A stretch of DNA of 64,000 nucleotides from Aurantimonas endophytica (GTDB taxonomy: Bacteria > Pseudomonadota > Alphaproteobacteria > Rhizobiales > Rhizobiaceae). Below, one piece after another: positions 39,318-50,450 of this stretch. How positions within the stretch are numbered: position 1 is the stretch's first letter; the number at the start of each line of letters is the position of its first letter. Below the pieces are notes generated by a model. The model did not search any database and had not been told where the DNA came from. It was given only the letters and a program-made list of their open reading frames with translations. A program made the translations under genes and the position numbers. The DNA is taken from assembly GCF_014196845.1 (NCBI RefSeq), contig NZ_JACIEM010000001.1, forward strand, positions 682,001 to 746,000. The letters are read 5' to 3'.

Positions 39318-40967
39318 TCAGCGGATCGGCGGGAACAGATCGTCGATCAGGGCGCGGGAATCGTGCCGGAGATCAAGCATGCCGTAGGTGTGACGGAAGA
39401 CCCCGCCAAGTCGCGTCTCGGCAAAGGCTTCGGCAGCTCGGCCCAGGCCCAGCCGGCGCATCGCCGCGGTGGCGGCCGCCAGCGCCATCTGCTCCGCCAG
39501 CAACCGGCAGGCACCCTCGTCCGACGCCGCCATGGCCATGGCTGCCCTGAGCACGCCTGGCGTCTGGCCCGCCGTCTCCCCCATATCCGCATCGATCGTC
39601 GCGATGACCGCCTCGAAGGCGGCGGGATCGCGCCGCAGGATCCTTGCCAGATCGAGCGCGATGACGTTGCCGGAGCCTTCCCAGATGGCGTTCACCGGTG
39701 CCTCGCGATAGGCCCGGGCGAGCCGCCCGTCCTCGACATAGCCGTTGCCGCCGAGGCACTCCATCGCCTCGTAGGTCAGGGCCGGCGCCATCTTGCAGAT
39801 CCAGTATTTGGCGACCGGGGTCATGACCCGCGCATAGGCGACATCGGCTTCATTCCGTGCCGCCGCCCCGTCGAACGCCTCGGCGAGGCGGAACGCCAGC
39901 ACCGATGCGGCAGCGACATCGAGCGCCATGTCCGCGAGCACGCGGGTCATTTGCGGCTGGTCGATGAGCACCTTGCCGAACACGCTGCGCTCGCGGCAGT
40001 GATGGACCGCTTCGCTGAGCGCGCCGCGCATCAGCCCGGCCGAGGCCAACGCGCAGTCGAGGCGGGTCAAGGTCACCATCTCGATGATCGTCCGGACGCC
40101 GGCGCCCTCCGCCCCGAGCCGGGTCGCGTCGGCATCGACGAACTCGACTTCCGAGGAGGCGTTGGAGCGGTTGCCGAGCTTGTCCTTCAGGCGCTGGAAG
40201 TGCAGCCCGTTGAGCGATCCGTCGTCCCGCCGTCGCGGCATCAGGAAGCAGGTCGGCCCCTCCCCGGTCTGCGCCAGGACCAGGAAGCCGTCCGACATCG
40301 GCGCGGAGGTGAACCATTTGTGGCCGGTTATGCGGTAGTGGCCGTCGCCGTCCGCCACTGCCGTCGTGGTGTTCGAGCGCACGTCCGTGCCGCCCTGCTT
40401 CTCGGTCATGCCCATGCCGAGCGTCACGCCCGCCTTGCTCAGCGGCGGCTTCACGCCCGGATCGTACTTCCGGGTCGCGATCACCGGCATCCAGGCGGCG
40501 CGCACCGCCGGCGTGGCGGCTATGGCGGCGACGGAGGCGCTGGTCATCGTCACCGGGCAGAGGTGGCCGCATTCCACCCCGGCAGTCATGTAGAAGCGGG
40601 CGGCGCGGGCACGATGGCGGCAGCCCTCCTCCTCTTCGGGTCCGCTCCAGACCGAGGCGTGCAGCCCGTCGGCGATCGAGCGGCGCATCAGCGCATGGTA
40701 GGCGGGGTGATAGTCGACGAGTTCAAGACGCCGGCCCTTCTCGTCGAATCGCCGCAGCTTCGGAATCTCGGTGTTGGCGAGCCGCGCCAGATCGTGCGCC
40801 TCGAAGGAGCCGCAAAAGCGGCCGTGTTGTGCCAGCGACTGGCGCGTCGGCTCCGCAAGGTCCGCCGTCAGCAGTTGCAGCAGCGGGTCGCTCCGATAGG
40901 CATTAAAGCCGGGATAGTCCGACGACTGGTTGAATACCTTGTGGGTCTGGAATTCCGTCTCGGCCAC
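39318..40967 (-). CDS. Acyl-CoA dehydrogenase, AidB-like
   Basis: FAD-dependent acyl-CoA dehydrogenase family protein of 549 residues, longer than the usual 380-400 and matching the AidB subgroup. The N-terminus [15 protein letters not shown], the FAD motif [32 protein letters not shown] and the C-terminal [16 protein letters not shown] with [10 protein letters not shown] are the AidB pattern. AidB in E. coli is part of the adaptive response to alkylation. No ada or alk gene is nearby. Upstream is pyrB, divergent with 72 bases between starts. Confidence 0.93.
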   Translation of the reverse strand: MAETEFQTHKVFNQSSDYPGFNAYRSDPLLQLLTADLAEPTRQSLAQHGRFCGSFEAHDLARLANTEIPKLRRFDEKGRRLELVDYHPAYHALMRRSIADGLHASVWSGPEEEEGCRHRARAARFYMTAGVECGHLCPVTMTSASVAAIAATPAVRAAWMPVIATRKYDPGVKPPLSKAGVTLGMGMTEKQGGTDVRSNTTTAVADGDGHYRITGHKWFTSAPMSDGFLVLAQTGEGPTCFLMPRRRDDGSLNGLHFQRLKDKLGNRSNASSEVEFVDADATRLGAEGAGVRTIIEMVTLTRLDCALASAGLMRGALSEAVHHCRERSVFGKVLIDQPQMTRVLADMALDVAAASVLAFRLAEAFDGAAARNEADVAYARVMTPVAKYWICKMAPALTYEAMECLGGNGYVEDGRLARAYREAPVNAIWEGSGNVIALDLARILRRDPAAFEAVIATIDADMGETAGQTPGVLRAAMAMAASDEGACRLLAEQMALAAATAAMRRLGLGRAAEAFAETRLGGVFRHTYGMLDLRHDSRALIDDLFPPIR

Positions 40968-41039
40968 GCGCTCTTCCCTTCGGATGTAACAGCGCGATCC
41001 TTGCCGCTAATCCCGCAATTGCCTATAGGCGTCGTTCTG

Positions 41040-41993
41040 ATGAACGCGCCAGACACCCCCCCGATCTTCCCGCACCGCCACCTTCTCGGCATGGCCAATC
41101 TGTTGCCCCACGAGATCGACCAGTTGCTCGATCTTGCCGAGTTGGAGGTGGAGGTGAGCCGGCGGCAGGACAAGAAGAAGAGTGTCCTCAAGGGGCGCAC
41201 GCAGATCAACCTTTTCTTCGAGGCTTCGACCCGCACCCAGGCCTCGTTCGAGCTCGCCGGCAAGCGTCTCGGCGCCGACGTCATGAACATGTCGGTCGCC
41301 AATTCTTCGGTGAAGAAGGGCGAGACCCTGCTCGACACGGCGATGACGCTCAACGCCATGCGCCCGGACGTGCTGATCGTGCGCCACCATGCCGCCGGTG
41401 CCGTGGCGCTGCTGGCGCAAAAGGTTGGTTGCTCGGTCATCAATGCCGGCGATGGCGCGCATGAACACCCGACCCAGGCCCTGCTCGACGCGCTGACGAT
41501 CCGCCGCCACAAGGGCAGGATCGCGCGCCTGACGGTGGCGATCTGCGGCGACGTGCTGCACAGCCGCGTCGCCCGCTCGAACATCCTTCTGCTCAACGCG
41601 CTCGGCGCCAGCGTCCGCGTCGTCGCACCGTCGACGCTGCTGCCGGCCGGCATCGAGCAGATGGGGGTCACGGTGTTTCGCGACATGCGCGAAGGGCTGA
41701 AGGACGCCGACGTGGTGATGATGCTGCGACTGCAGCGCGAGCGCATGGCCGGTTCCTTCGTGCCCTCGGTGCGCGAGTATTTCCATTATTTCGGCCTCGA
41801 TGCCGAGAAGCTCGCCTTCGCCCGACCGGACGCTCTGGTGATGCATCCGGGCCCGATGAACCGCGGCGTCGAGATCTCCTCCGAGGTTGCCGACGGGCCG
41901 CAGAGCGTCATTGAGGAGCAGGTCGAGATGGGCGTCGCCGTCCGTATGGCGGTGATCCAGGCGCTGCTGCCGGGCCTTGGGAGCAACGCATGA
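41040..41993 (+). CDS. pyrB: Aspartate carbamoyltransferase catalytic subunit
   Basis: Second step of pyrimidine synthesis, 317 residues. Carbamoyl-phosphate site [15 protein letters not shown], then [23 protein letters not shown] (signature), and [12 protein letters not shown] near the C-terminus. The start ATG is at 41040 within TCGTTCTG, without a clear ribosome site; an open frame runs far upstream through the opposite strand gene and is not coding. The stop overlaps the start of the dihydroorotase-like gene (ATGA). Confidence 0.96.
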   Translation: MNAPDTPPIFPHRHLLGMANLLPHEIDQLLDLAELEVEVSRRQDKKKSVLKGRTQINLFFEASTRTQASFELAGKRLGADVMNMSVANSSVKKGETLLDTAMTLNAMRPDVLIVRHHAAGAVALLAQKVGCSVINAGDGAHEHPTQALLDALTIRRHKGRIARLTVAICGDVLHSRVARSNILLLNALGASVRVVAPSTLLPAGIEQMGVTVFRDMREGLKDADVVMMLRLQRERMAGSFVPSVREYFHYFGLDAEKLAFARPDALVMHPGPMNRGVEISSEVADGPQSVIEEQVEMGVAVRMAVIQALLPGLGSNA

Positions 41994-43291
41994 CGCGCCC
42001 GCTCGTCATCGAGGGCATCCGCATCGTCGATCCCGACCGTGGCATCGATGCCTCCGGCACGATCGTCGTCCTCGACGGCATGATCGCGGCGGCCGGCGCC
42101 GAGGCGCTCAATCAGGGGCATCCCGAGGGAGCGGAAGTCGTCGACGGGCGGCGGCTCACCGCCCTGCCCGGTCTGATCGATGCGCGCGTCTTTATCGGCG
42201 AGCCCGGCGGCGAGCACCGCGAGACGATCCGCTCGGCGAGCCGCGCCGCCGCCGCCGGCGGCGTCACCTCGATCCTGACCATGCCGGACACCGATCCCGT
42301 GGTCGACCACGTCGCGCTCGCAGAATTCGTCATGCGCACGGCGCGCGAGACCGCCGACATCAACGTCTTTCCCGCCGCGGCGCTGACGCGCGGCCTGCTC
42401 GGCCAGGAGATGACCGAGATCGGGCTTCTCGGCGCTGCCGGCGTCCGGGCCTTCACGGAAGGGCGCAAGACCATCGCCAACCCCGCGCTGCTGCGCCGGA
42501 TCATGACCTATGCGCGCGATTTCGACGCGCTCGTCATGCACGAGACGCAGGATGCCGACCTCACCGGCGCGGGCGTGATGACCGAGGGGCTGCTCGCCTC
42601 CTGGCTCGGACTGCCCGGCGTGCCGCGCGAAGCCGAGGTGATCCCGCTGGAGCGCGATCTGCGCCTCGCCGAACTCACCGGCTGCCGCTACCACGCCGCA
42701 AAAATCTCGGTCGCATCCTCGGCCGATGCGATCCGGCGCGCCAAGCAGCGCGGCCTTGCCATCACCGCCGGCGTCTCGATCAACCATCTGGCGCTGAACG
42801 AGAACGACATCGGCGAGTATCGCACCTATTTCCGCCTGTCGCCGCCGCTGCGCTGCGAGGACGACCGCGTCGCCATGGTCGAGGCGGTCGCCGACGGGAC
42901 CGTCGACATCATCGTCTCCTCGCACGACCCGCATGACGAGGACGGCAAGCGCCATCCCTTCGCCGAGGCCGAGGTCGGCGCGATCGGGCTGGAGACACTC
43001 TTCGCCGCGGCGCTGCGCCTGCACCATGACGGGTCACTGCCGCTCATGCGGGTGGTCGAGACGCTGACGGCAGCGCCGGCCCGGCTGCTCAAGCTCGATC
43101 GCGGGACGCTGCGGCCCGGTCGTCCGGCCGACATCGCGATCGTCGATCTCGATGCGCCGTTCATCTACGGCAAGGCCGACATCCGCTCGCAGTCGAAGAA
43201 TACCGCGTTCGAGAATGCCCGCTTCCAGGGCCGGGTCTTGCGGACGATCGTCGCCGGCCGCACAGTCTTCGACGCGACAGGCGGGGACTGA
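41990..43291 (+). CDS. Dihydroorotase-like protein, degenerate (PyrX/PyrC' type)
   Basis: A 433-residue amidohydrolase-fold protein coupled to pyrB. True class I dihydroorotases have the metal motif DxHxHLREPG; here it reads [17 protein letters not shown], lacking both histidines. Later parts of the fold remain, including [21 protein letters not shown] and [10 protein letters not shown]. This matches the inactive PyrC' proteins that in pseudomonads and other bacteria serve as structural partners of aspartate carbamoyltransferase. An active pyrC is then needed elsewhere in the genome. Residue loss is seen; the structural role is inferred from family knowledge. Confidence 0.88.
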   Translation: MTRPLVIEGIRIVDPDRGIDASGTIVVLDGMIAAAGAEALNQGHPEGAEVVDGRRLTALPGLIDARVFIGEPGGEHRETIRSASRAAAAGGVTSILTMPDTDPVVDHVALAEFVMRTARETADINVFPAAALTRGLLGQEMTEIGLLGAAGVRAFTEGRKTIANPALLRRIMTYARDFDALVMHETQDADLTGAGVMTEGLLASWLGLPGVPREAEVIPLERDLRLAELTGCRYHAAKISVASSADAIRRAKQRGLAITAGVSINHLALNENDIGEYRTYFRLSPPLRCEDDRVAMVEAVADGTVDIIVSSHDPHDEDGKRHPFAEAEVGAIGLETLFAAALRLHHDGSLPLMRVVETLTAAPARLLKLDRGTLRPGRPADIAIVDLDAPFIYGKADIRSQSKNTAFENARFQGRVLRTIVAGRTVFDATGGD

Positions 43292-43312
43292 GCGTTGGGG
43301 AGCGGGGAACAG

Positions 43313-43900
43313 ATGTGGCTGATCGCGCTGGCGTGCCTCGCCGGCGGTTACCTTTCCGGCTCGATACCGTTCGGCTTGGTCTTCGCCCGGCTGTTCGGCC
43401 TCGGCGATTTGCGCAAGATCGGCTCGGGCAATATCGGCGCGACCAACGCGCTGCGCACCGGCAACAAGGCGATGGCAGCGCTGACGCTGGCCGGCGATGT
43501 CCTCAAGGGCACCGTCCCCGTGCTCGTCGCCTCGCGCTGGGGCAACGAGGCGGCCGCCATTGCAGGGCTGGGCGCCTTTCTCGGCCATATCTTCCCGGTC
43601 TGGCTCGGCTTCAAGGGCGGCAAGGGTGTCGCCACCTATCTCGGCATACTGCTCGGCATGGCACCGATCGGCGTTCTCGTCTTCGCCGCCGTCTGGCTGT
43701 CGGTCGCCGCGATCTGGCGCTACTCCTCGCTCGCCGCGCTTGCCGCGACGCTGGTCGTGCCGCTCGCCTGCCTCCTCCTCGGCTACAACGCCGCAGCGGT
43801 ACTCACCGCCGTCCTGACGCTCATCGTCTATCTGAAGCATCACGCCAACATCCGTCGGCTGCTGGCCGGCACGGAGGGCAAGATCGGGGCCAAGGGATGA
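43313..43900 (+). CDS. plsY: Glycerol-3-phosphate acyltransferase PlsY
   Basis: Integral membrane acyltransferase using acyl-phosphate for lysophosphatidate synthesis; 195 residues from the ATG at 43313, which has GCGGGGAACAG upstream (a TTG at 43295 would add six residues). Conserved loops are [44 protein letters not shown] and [16 protein letters not shown]. About five hydrophobic spans. Its stop overlaps the dprA ATG. Confidence 0.96.
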   Translation: MWLIALACLAGGYLSGSIPFGLVFARLFGLGDLRKIGSGNIGATNALRTGNKAMAALTLAGDVLKGTVPVLVASRWGNEAAAIAGLGAFLGHIFPVWLGFKGGKGVATYLGILLGMAPIGVLVFAAVWLSVAAIWRYSSLAALAATLVVPLACLLLGYNAAAVLTAVLTLIVYLKHHANIRRLLAGTEGKIGAKG

Positions 43901-45027
43901 GCGGGGATGCGGCCTCGCGGCGCGGCGTCCGGTTGCCGGACGAGACGCGCCTGGCATGGCTGCAATTGATCCGCAGCGAGAATGTCGGCCCTGTTACCTT
44001 CCGCACCCTGATCAACCGCTTCGGCGGCGCCGAAGCCGCCCTGGCGGCTCTCCCCGACCTTGCCGCGCGCGGCGGCCGGCGCGTCCGCGTCGCGAGCCGC
44101 GGCGCAGCCGAAGAGGAACTCGCACGGGCGACGCGGCTCGGCGCACGCTTCGTATGCCTCGGCGAACCCGACTATCCAGCGCTGCTGCGATCATTCGATC
44201 AGGCCCCGCCGGTGCTGGCCGTCATGGGCGACCTGGAGACCGCCCAGCTTCCTGCGGTGGCGATGGTCGGCGCCCGCAACGCCTCGCTCTCCGGCATCAA
44301 GCTGACCCGTACGCTGGCATCCGAACTCGGGGCAGCCGGCTACGCGGTGGTGTCGGGCCTTGCCCGCGGCATCGACGCGGCTGCCCACGAGGCAGCGCTC
44401 GATACCGGCACGATCGGCGTCTTCGCCGGCGGCCTCGACAAGCCCTATCCGAGCGAGCACCGCCCCCTGATGCGGCGGATCGTCGACGGTGGCGGCTGCC
44501 TCGTCTCCGAGATGCCGTTCGGGTGGGAGCCGCGCGCCATCGATTTTCCGCGTCGCAACCGGCTGGTCGCCGGCCTCTGTCTCGGTCTGGTCGTGGTCGA
44601 GGCGGCGATGCGGTCAGGCTCGCTGATCAGCGCCCGCCTCGCCGCCGAGATGGGCCGGCTGGTCTTCGCCGTTCCCGGATCGCCGCTCGACCCCCGGGCC
44701 GCCGGAACCAACCGGCTGCTGAAGGATGGCGCCACGCTGGTCACGGAGGCGGCCGATATCATCGCCGCTCTGCGGCCACTCGACGAACGCATGCGAAGCG
44801 ATGACGTGGCTCTTGAGGAGCCGGGCGGTCATGAACCGCCGGACGAGCCGGCGCAGGGCGAGCGCGAGCGGATCGTCGAGACCCTCGGGCCCACGCCCAT
44901 CGCCGTTGACGACATCATTGCCCATACTGGCGCTCGGCCCGGCGCCGTCCAGCTGGTGCTGCTCGAACTCGACCTGGCAGGGCGCCTCGAACGTCACGCC
45001 GACGGAAAGGTCTCGCTACTGCTTTGA
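43897..45027 (+). CDS. dprA: DNA processing protein DprA (Smf)
   Basis: RecA-loading and ssDNA-binding protein used in natural transformation, also kept in non-competent species; 376 residues. A helix-hairpin-like N-terminus precedes the Rossmann core ([59 protein letters not shown]), followed by a winged-helix C-terminal domain ([19 protein letters not shown]). Start ATG overlaps the plsY stop. Its last 12 bases overlap the convergent small ORF. Confidence 0.95.
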   Translation: MSGDAASRRGVRLPDETRLAWLQLIRSENVGPVTFRTLINRFGGAEAALAALPDLAARGGRRVRVASRGAAEEELARATRLGARFVCLGEPDYPALLRSFDQAPPVLAVMGDLETAQLPAVAMVGARNASLSGIKLTRTLASELGAAGYAVVSGLARGIDAAAHEAALDTGTIGVFAGGLDKPYPSEHRPLMRRIVDGGGCLVSEMPFGWEPRAIDFPRRNRLVAGLCLGLVVVEAAMRSGSLISARLAAEMGRLVFAVPGSPLDPRAAGTNRLLKDGATLVTEAADIIAALRPLDERMRSDDVALEEPGGHEPPDEPAQGERERIVETLGPTPIAVDDIIAHTGARPGAVQLVLLELDLAGRLERHADGKVSLLL

Positions 45028-45192
45028 TCGTTTGCTGCGAGCAGCGAGCTGTCGCTCTGCCTCCAGCCGCGCCATATCCATGAGATATCCGAGGACCGAA
45101 CCCTCGGGGGCGCCGGATACCACCCGAAGTTGCTCCAGCATGTCGCGTACATACTGGAGATTCGCTCGCGTATCACGGGAGTTCGATGACAT
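45016..45192 (-). CDS. Small hypothetical protein
   Basis: A 58-residue, largely helical, charged protein with the block YVRDMLEQLRVVSGAPEGSV then LGYLMDMARLEAERQL and a basic tail. I recognise no family, though similar short helical proteins are seen in rhizobia. The ATG at 45192 has AGGAAG about 14 bases upstream; the frame stays open to 45249. Its 3' end overlaps dprA by 12 bases. No membrane span or signal peptide. Confidence 0.6.
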   Translation of the reverse strand: MSSNSRDTRANLQYVRDMLEQLRVVSGAPEGSVLGYLMDMARLEAERQLAARSKRSKQ

Positions 45193-45437
45193 GGACGGTG
45201 CAACTTCCTGAAACGAGGGGTTCCCGGTGCGCCGGTTGCGGCGGCGCAATTACGCGCCATGGTTATATACTTAAGGTTATTCGCCTCTAGGTTGCAACCG
45301 GAATCGGGGCTCGCAAGCGGCGGGGTTGACCCTGCGGCCGCGACTGTCCATGTGACGGGGCGGCGCACGCCTTCCATCATTCGGCAGCTTAGCTCGCTGT
45401 CACGCGTCGCCTCCTCAGCTCTCGGGACCGTTTTCTC

Positions 45438-48182
45438 ATGGATGTCGTCATCGTCGAATCGCCGGCCAAAGCGAAGACGATCAACAAGTATCTCGGCGGC
45501 AACTTCCAGGTTCTCGCTTCCTACGGACACGTGCGCGATCTTCCCGCCAAGGACGGCTCCGTCCGGCCGGACGAGGATTTCGCCATGGACTGGGAGGTGG
45601 CCAAGCTCTCGCAGAAGCGGCTGAACGAAATCGCCCAGGCGGTGAAGAAGGCCGACCGGGTCGTCCTCGCCACCGACCCTGACAGGGAGGGCGAGGCGAT
45701 CTCGTGGCACGTGCTCGAGGTGCTGCGCCAGAAGAAGGTGATCGGCACCAAGCCGGTCAGCCGCGTCGTCTTCAACGCCATCACCAAGAAGGCGGTGCTG
45801 GATGCGATGGCAAACCCGCGGGAGATCGACGAGCCGCTGGTGGACGCCTATCTCGCCCGCCGTGCCCTCGACTATCTCGTCGGCTTCACGCTTTCCCCCG
45901 TGCTCTGGCGCAAATTGCCTGGTGCGCGCTCGGCCGGCCGCGTCCAGTCCGTGGCGCTCCGCCTCGTCTGCGACCGCGAGGCCGAGATCGAGGTCTTCAA
46001 GCCGCAGGAATACTGGCAGCTCAGCGCGCTGCTGGCGACGCCGCGCGGCGACGAGTTCCGCGCCCGGCTGACGGCGTTCGACGGCGACAAGCTACAGAAG
46101 ATGTCGATCGGCGACGAGACCCGGGCGGCGCTGATGCGCACCATGCTGGAAGGCGCGACCTACCGAGTCGACAGCATCGAGGCGAAGCCCACCCGCCGCA
46201 ATCCCGGCCCGCCCTTCACCACCTCGACGCTGCAGCAGGCGGCCTCCGCCAAGCTCGGCTTCTCGGCTTCCCGCACCATGCAGGTCGCGCAGCGTCTCTA
46301 TGAAGGCATCGATGTCGGCGGCGAGACCGTCGGCCTGATCACCTACATGCGAACCGACGGCGTGCAGATCGCCCCGGAGGCGATCGAGTCGGCGCGCCAG
46401 GCGATCGCATCGACCTTCGGCCCCCGTTACGTCCCGGACAAGCCGCGCTTCTACGCCACCAAGGCGAAGAACGCTCAGGAGGCGCACGAGGCGATTCGCC
46501 CGACCGAGTTCAGCCGCTCGCCGAAGGACGTCGAGCGCTTCCTCGATCGCGACCAGGCACGGCTCTACGACCTGATCTGGAAGCGCACCATCGCGAGCCA
46601 GATGGCGGCGGCCGAGATCGAGCGCACCACCGCCGAGGTCGTCGCCGAGGGTGACGGCAAGACCGCGCGCCTGCGCGCCACCGGTTCTGTCATCAAGTTC
46701 GACGGTTTCATCGGCGCCTATGTCGATCATCGCGACGACAGCGTTGCACCGGCGGCCGGCGAGGACGACGACGAGTCGGCGCGGCTGCCCGAGATCCGCG
46801 CCGAGGAGGATCTCGACCGTCGCGCGGTCGATGCCTCGCAGCATTTCACCGAGCCGCCGCCGCGCTATTCGGAGGCGTCGCTGATCAAGAAGATGGAGGA
46901 GCTCGGCATCGGCCGGCCTTCCACCTATGCCGCGACGCTGCAGACGCTGGAGGACCGCGACTACATCGTCCAGGACAAGCGGAAGCTCTTGCCCCAGGCC
47001 AAGGGCCGGCTGGTCACCGCCTTCCTGCATAATTTCTTCGAGCGCTACGTGGAGTACGACTTCACCGCCGGGCTCGAGGAGAAGCTCGACCGCATCTCCG
47101 CCGGTGAACTAGCCTGGAAGGACGTCTTGCGGGAGTTCTGGCTGGACTTCTCCTCGCATGTCGACGGCACCAAGGAACTGCGCGTCTCCAACGTCCTCGA
47201 CGCGCTGAACGTCGAACTCGGGCCGCTGGTCTTCCCGGCGCGCGAGGACGGCACCGATCCGCGCGCCTGCCCGCGCTGCGGCCAGGGCCAGCTGTCGCTG
47301 AAACTCGGCAAGTTCGGCGCGTTCGTCGGCTGCTCCAACTATCCCGATTGCGGCTTCACCCGGCAGCTCGGCACCAGCTTCTCCGCTGATGCGGCGGGCG
47401 AGGATCAGCCGGACGGGCCGAAGGAACTCGGCGCCGATCCCGCCACCGAAGAGATGGTGACGCTGCGCAGCGGCCGGTTCGGCCCCTATGTCCAGCGCGG
47501 CGAGGGCAAGGAAGCCAAGCGCTCGTCCCTGCCGAAGGGCTGGGAGGTCGCCGACATGGACCTCGAGAAGGCGCTGCGGCTCCTGTCGCTGCCGCGCGAG
47601 GTGGGACTGCATCCCGAATCCGGCAAGCCGATCCTCGCCGGGCTGGGCCGCTACGGTCCGTTCCTGCAGCATGACGGCATGTACGCCAACCTCGAGACCA
47701 TCCAGGACGTATTCGAGGTCGGTCTCAACCGCGCCGTGACGGTGATCGCCGAGAAGAAGGAAAAGGGCGGCCGCGGGCGTGGCACCCCGGCTGCGCTGGC
47801 CACGCTGGGCGAGCATCCGGATTTCGGTGGCCAGATCACCGTCCGCGACGGCCGCTTCGGCCCCTACGTCAATGTCGGCAAGATCAACGCGACACTGCCG
47901 AAGAGCAAGGACCCGGCGAGCGTCACGCTGGCCGAAGCGATCATCCTCTTGAACGAGCGCGCCGAGAAGACCGGCAAGGGCGGACCGGCCAAGAAGGCCG
48001 CCGCGAAGAAGCCTGCGGCGAAGAAGCCCCCTGCCAAGAAGGCGGCCGCGACGGATCGCAAGGCGCCGGCGAAGAAGGCTGCGGCCAGGGCACCTGCCAA
48101 GACGGCCGGCAAGAGTGCGGCTAAAAAGCCGGCCAAGGTCGCTGCCGTCGGCGGCGACACCGTGCCCTGGGACGCGGATTGA
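45438..48182 (+). CDS. topA: DNA topoisomerase I
   Basis: Type IA topoisomerase that relaxes negative supercoils; 914 residues. TOPRIM motifs VIVESPAKAKTINKYL and ATDPDREGEAISWH, catalytic tyrosine in GLITYMRTDGVQ, one intact four-cysteine zinc motif (CPRCGQ...GCSNYPDC), and three C-terminal repeats with GRFGPYV/GRYGPF. The last 60 residues are a lysine/alanine/proline-rich tail (KKAAAKKPAAKKPPAKK), common in actinobacterial and alphaproteobacterial TopA. Preceded by a 245-base gap containing an AT-rich patch (45260-45282, GGTTATATACTTAAGG) that likely holds the promoter. rnr starts three bases after its stop. Confidence 0.97.
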   Translation: MDVVIVESPAKAKTINKYLGGNFQVLASYGHVRDLPAKDGSVRPDEDFAMDWEVAKLSQKRLNEIAQAVKKADRVVLATDPDREGEAISWHVLEVLRQKKVIGTKPVSRVVFNAITKKAVLDAMANPREIDEPLVDAYLARRALDYLVGFTLSPVLWRKLPGARSAGRVQSVALRLVCDREAEIEVFKPQEYWQLSALLATPRGDEFRARLTAFDGDKLQKMSIGDETRAALMRTMLEGATYRVDSIEAKPTRRNPGPPFTTSTLQQAASAKLGFSASRTMQVAQRLYEGIDVGGETVGLITYMRTDGVQIAPEAIESARQAIASTFGPRYVPDKPRFYATKAKNAQEAHEAIRPTEFSRSPKDVERFLDRDQARLYDLIWKRTIASQMAAAEIERTTAEVVAEGDGKTARLRATGSVIKFDGFIGAYVDHRDDSVAPAAGEDDDESARLPEIRAEEDLDRRAVDASQHFTEPPPRYSEASLIKKMEELGIGRPSTYAATLQTLEDRDYIVQDKRKLLPQAKGRLVTAFLHNFFERYVEYDFTAGLEEKLDRISAGELAWKDVLREFWLDFSSHVDGTKELRVSNVLDALNVELGPLVFPAREDGTDPRACPRCGQGQLSLKLGKFGAFVGCSNYPDCGFTRQLGTSFSADAAGEDQPDGPKELGADPATEEMVTLRSGRFGPYVQRGEGKEAKRSSLPKGWEVADMDLEKALRLLSLPREVGLHPESGKPILAGLGRYGPFLQHDGMYANLETIQDVFEVGLNRAVTVIAEKKEKGGRGRGTPAALATLGEHPDFGGQITVRDGRFGPYVNVGKINATLPKSKDPASVTLAEAIILLNERAEKTGKGGPAKKAAAKKPAAKKPPAKKAAATDRKAPAKKAAARAPAKTAGKSAAKKPAKVAAVGGDTVPWDAD

Positions 48183-48185
48183 GCC

Positions 48186-50450
48186 ATGGCGAGGCGACAG
48201 CCCGGGGCCGATGCCCGGCCGGAACTGACCCGCGAGGCCGTGCTGCGCTTCATCGCGGAGAACCCCGGCCATGCGTCCAAGCGCGATATCGCCAAGGCGT
48301 TTGGCATCAAGGGTGACGACCGGCTGTTCCTGAAGAACCTCCTCAGCGACCTGCAGGCCGAGGGCGTGCTGGCGGGCGGGCGCAAGCGCTTCATAACCCC
48401 CGGTGCGTTGCCCAGCATCGCGGTCCTCGAGATCCGCGGCCGCGACGAAGACGGCGGGCTTCTGGCCGAACCGGTGACTTGGGACGAAGCACAGGACGGC
48501 GAACGCCCCCGCATCGCCGTCATCCAGCAGCGTGACAAGGGTCCCGCGGCGGGTCTGGGGGAACGCATCCTCGCGCGCATCGAGACCGACGAGGCCGGCC
48601 TTCGCAGCGCCCGCGTCGTGCGCGTGCTGGAGCGCCGCAAGTCGCTGTCGGTCGGCGTGTTCCGGTCGCGCCCGGGCGGCGGCGGCAGGATCGAGCCGGT
48701 CGAGCGCAAGCAGCCGGAATATACCGTCGCGCCAGGCGACGAAAAAGGCGCCAAGGACGGCGACCTGGTCGAGGTCGAGCCCGGCCAGCGCACCCGCATC
48801 GGACTGCCGACGGCGTCCGTCGTCGCAGTTGTCGGCTCGATGAACTCCGAGCGTGCGATCTCGACGATCGCGCTCCACGTCCATTCGATTCCCCATATTT
48901 TCCCGCAGAGTGTCCTGGCAGAAGCCGACAAGGCCGGCCCCGCGTCGATGCAGTCGCGCGAGGACTGGCGGGACCTGCCGCTCATCACAATCGACCCGGC
49001 GGACGCCAAGGACCACGACGACGCCGTCCATGCGACCGACGATCCCGACCCGGCCAATCCCGGCGGCATGATCGTCACCGTGGCGATCGCCGACGTCGCC
49101 TATTATGTCAGATCCGGCTCGAAGCTTGATTCCGAGGCGCGGCTGCGCGGCAACTCGGTCTATTTCCCCGACCGCGTCATCCCGATGCTGCCCGAGCGGA
49201 TCTCCAACGATCTCTGCTCGCTGAAGGAGGGCGTCGATCGCCCTGCCCTGGCCGTGCGGATGGTGATCGGCGCGGACGGCGAGAAGCGCAGCCACGACTT
49301 CCACCGCATCATGATGCGCAGCCACGCCAAGCTCGCCTACGAGGAAGCCCAGGCGGCAATCGACGGTCAGCCGGGCGACGCAGCGGCACCGATGCTCGAG
49401 CCTGTCCTGAAGCCGCTGTGGAAGGCCTATGGGCTGGTCGGCCGGGCGCGCGAGCGTCGCCAGCCGCTCGACCTCGACCTGCCGGAAAAGAAGATCAAGC
49501 TCGACGAGAACGGCCGCGTCGATCGCGTTCTCGTCCCGGAGCGCCTCGACGCCCACCGGCTGATCGAGGAGTTCATGATCCTCGCCAATGTCGCGGCGGC
49601 CGAGACGCTCGAGCAGAAGCGCCAGGCGCTGATCTACCGCGCCCACGACTCCCCCTCCTTGTCCAAGCTCGAGGCGCTGCGGGACTTCCTGCGGACGCTG
49701 GAGATCTCGCTGGCCAAGGCCGGCTCGCTCCGGCCGTCGCATTTCAACAGCATCCTGCGGCAGGTAAAGGCCAGCGAGCACGAGACCCTGGTCAACGAGG
49801 TGGTGCTGCGCTCGCAGTCGCAGGCCGCCTACTCACCCCAGAACATCGGCCATTTCGGCCTCAACCTGGTACGTTACGCGCATTTCACCTCGCCGATCCG
49901 CCGCTATGCCGACCTCATCGTCCACCGGGCGCTGATCACCGCGCTCGACCTCGGCGACGGCGGCCTCAGCCGCGAGGACGAGGAGAGCCTGGAGCAGACC
50001 GCCGAGGAGATCTCGCGCGCCGAGCGCCGCGCCATGGCGGCGGAACGCGATACGGTCGACCGGCTGATCGCCCATCATCTGGCCGAGCGGCTGGGCGAGG
50101 AATTTGCCGGGCGCATCACCGGCGTGACGCGGGCCGGGCTGTTTGTCGTGCTGCCGGCCTACGGTGCGGACGGGTTCGTACCTATATCGACGCTTGGGGC
50201 GGAATATTTCCACCACGACGAGGTTGGCCATGCGCTGATCGGCGAACGCAGCGGCCATGGCTACCGGCTGGGCGACGCGGTCGAGATCAAGCTGGTCAAC
50301 GCCCTGCCGCTGGCGGGCTCGATGCAGTTCGAGATGCTCACCGAGCCGCGCCGGTTGCCGGGATCGACCGCGTCCTTCCATAAGGCCCAACGGCGGGGCC
50401 CCAAGGGACGCGACAAGAACGTGGCCGCAAAGACGAGGAAAAGACGATGA
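48186..50450 (+). CDS. rnr: Ribonuclease R
   Basis: 3'-5' exoribonuclease of the RNB family, 754 residues. An N-terminal winged helix (VLRFIAENPGHASKRDIAKA), cold-shock domains, the RNB catalytic block TIDPADAKDHDDAV with ADVAYYVR, and FTSPIRRYADLIVHR, then an S1 domain (GRITGVTRAGLFVVLP) and a basic tail (RRGPKGRDKNVAAKTRKRR). Likely co-transcribed with topA (three-base gap) and with the DUF983 gene, which overlaps by four bases. Confidence 0.97.
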   Translation: MARRQPGADARPELTREAVLRFIAENPGHASKRDIAKAFGIKGDDRLFLKNLLSDLQAEGVLAGGRKRFITPGALPSIAVLEIRGRDEDGGLLAEPVTWDEAQDGERPRIAVIQQRDKGPAAGLGERILARIETDEAGLRSARVVRVLERRKSLSVGVFRSRPGGGGRIEPVERKQPEYTVAPGDEKGAKDGDLVEVEPGQRTRIGLPTASVVAVVGSMNSERAISTIALHVHSIPHIFPQSVLAEADKAGPASMQSREDWRDLPLITIDPADAKDHDDAVHATDDPDPANPGGMIVTVAIADVAYYVRSGSKLDSEARLRGNSVYFPDRVIPMLPERISNDLCSLKEGVDRPALAVRMVIGADGEKRSHDFHRIMMRSHAKLAYEEAQAAIDGQPGDAAAPMLEPVLKPLWKAYGLVGRARERRQPLDLDLPEKKIKLDENGRVDRVLVPERLDAHRLIEEFMILANVAAAETLEQKRQALIYRAHDSPSLSKLEALRDFLRTLEISLAKAGSLRPSHFNSILRQVKASEHETLVNEVVLRSQSQAAYSPQNIGHFGLNLVRYAHFTSPIRRYADLIVHRALITALDLGDGGLSREDEESLEQTAEEISRAERRAMAAERDTVDRLIAHHLAERLGEEFAGRITGVTRAGLFVVLPAYGADGFVPISTLGAEYFHHDEVGHALIGERSGHGYRLGDAVEIKLVNALPLAGSMQFEMLTEPRRLPGSTASFHKAQRRGPKGRDKNVAAKTRKRR

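Noticed and set aside
39363-41039. Long upstream extension of the pyrB frame
   Set aside because: The extension runs antisense through the acyl-CoA dehydrogenase gene; PyrB homology starts at 41040.
47109-49781. Minus-strand open frame of 890 codons opposite topA and rnr
   Set aside because: It spans two well-defined genes and their junction, and shows only shadow composition.
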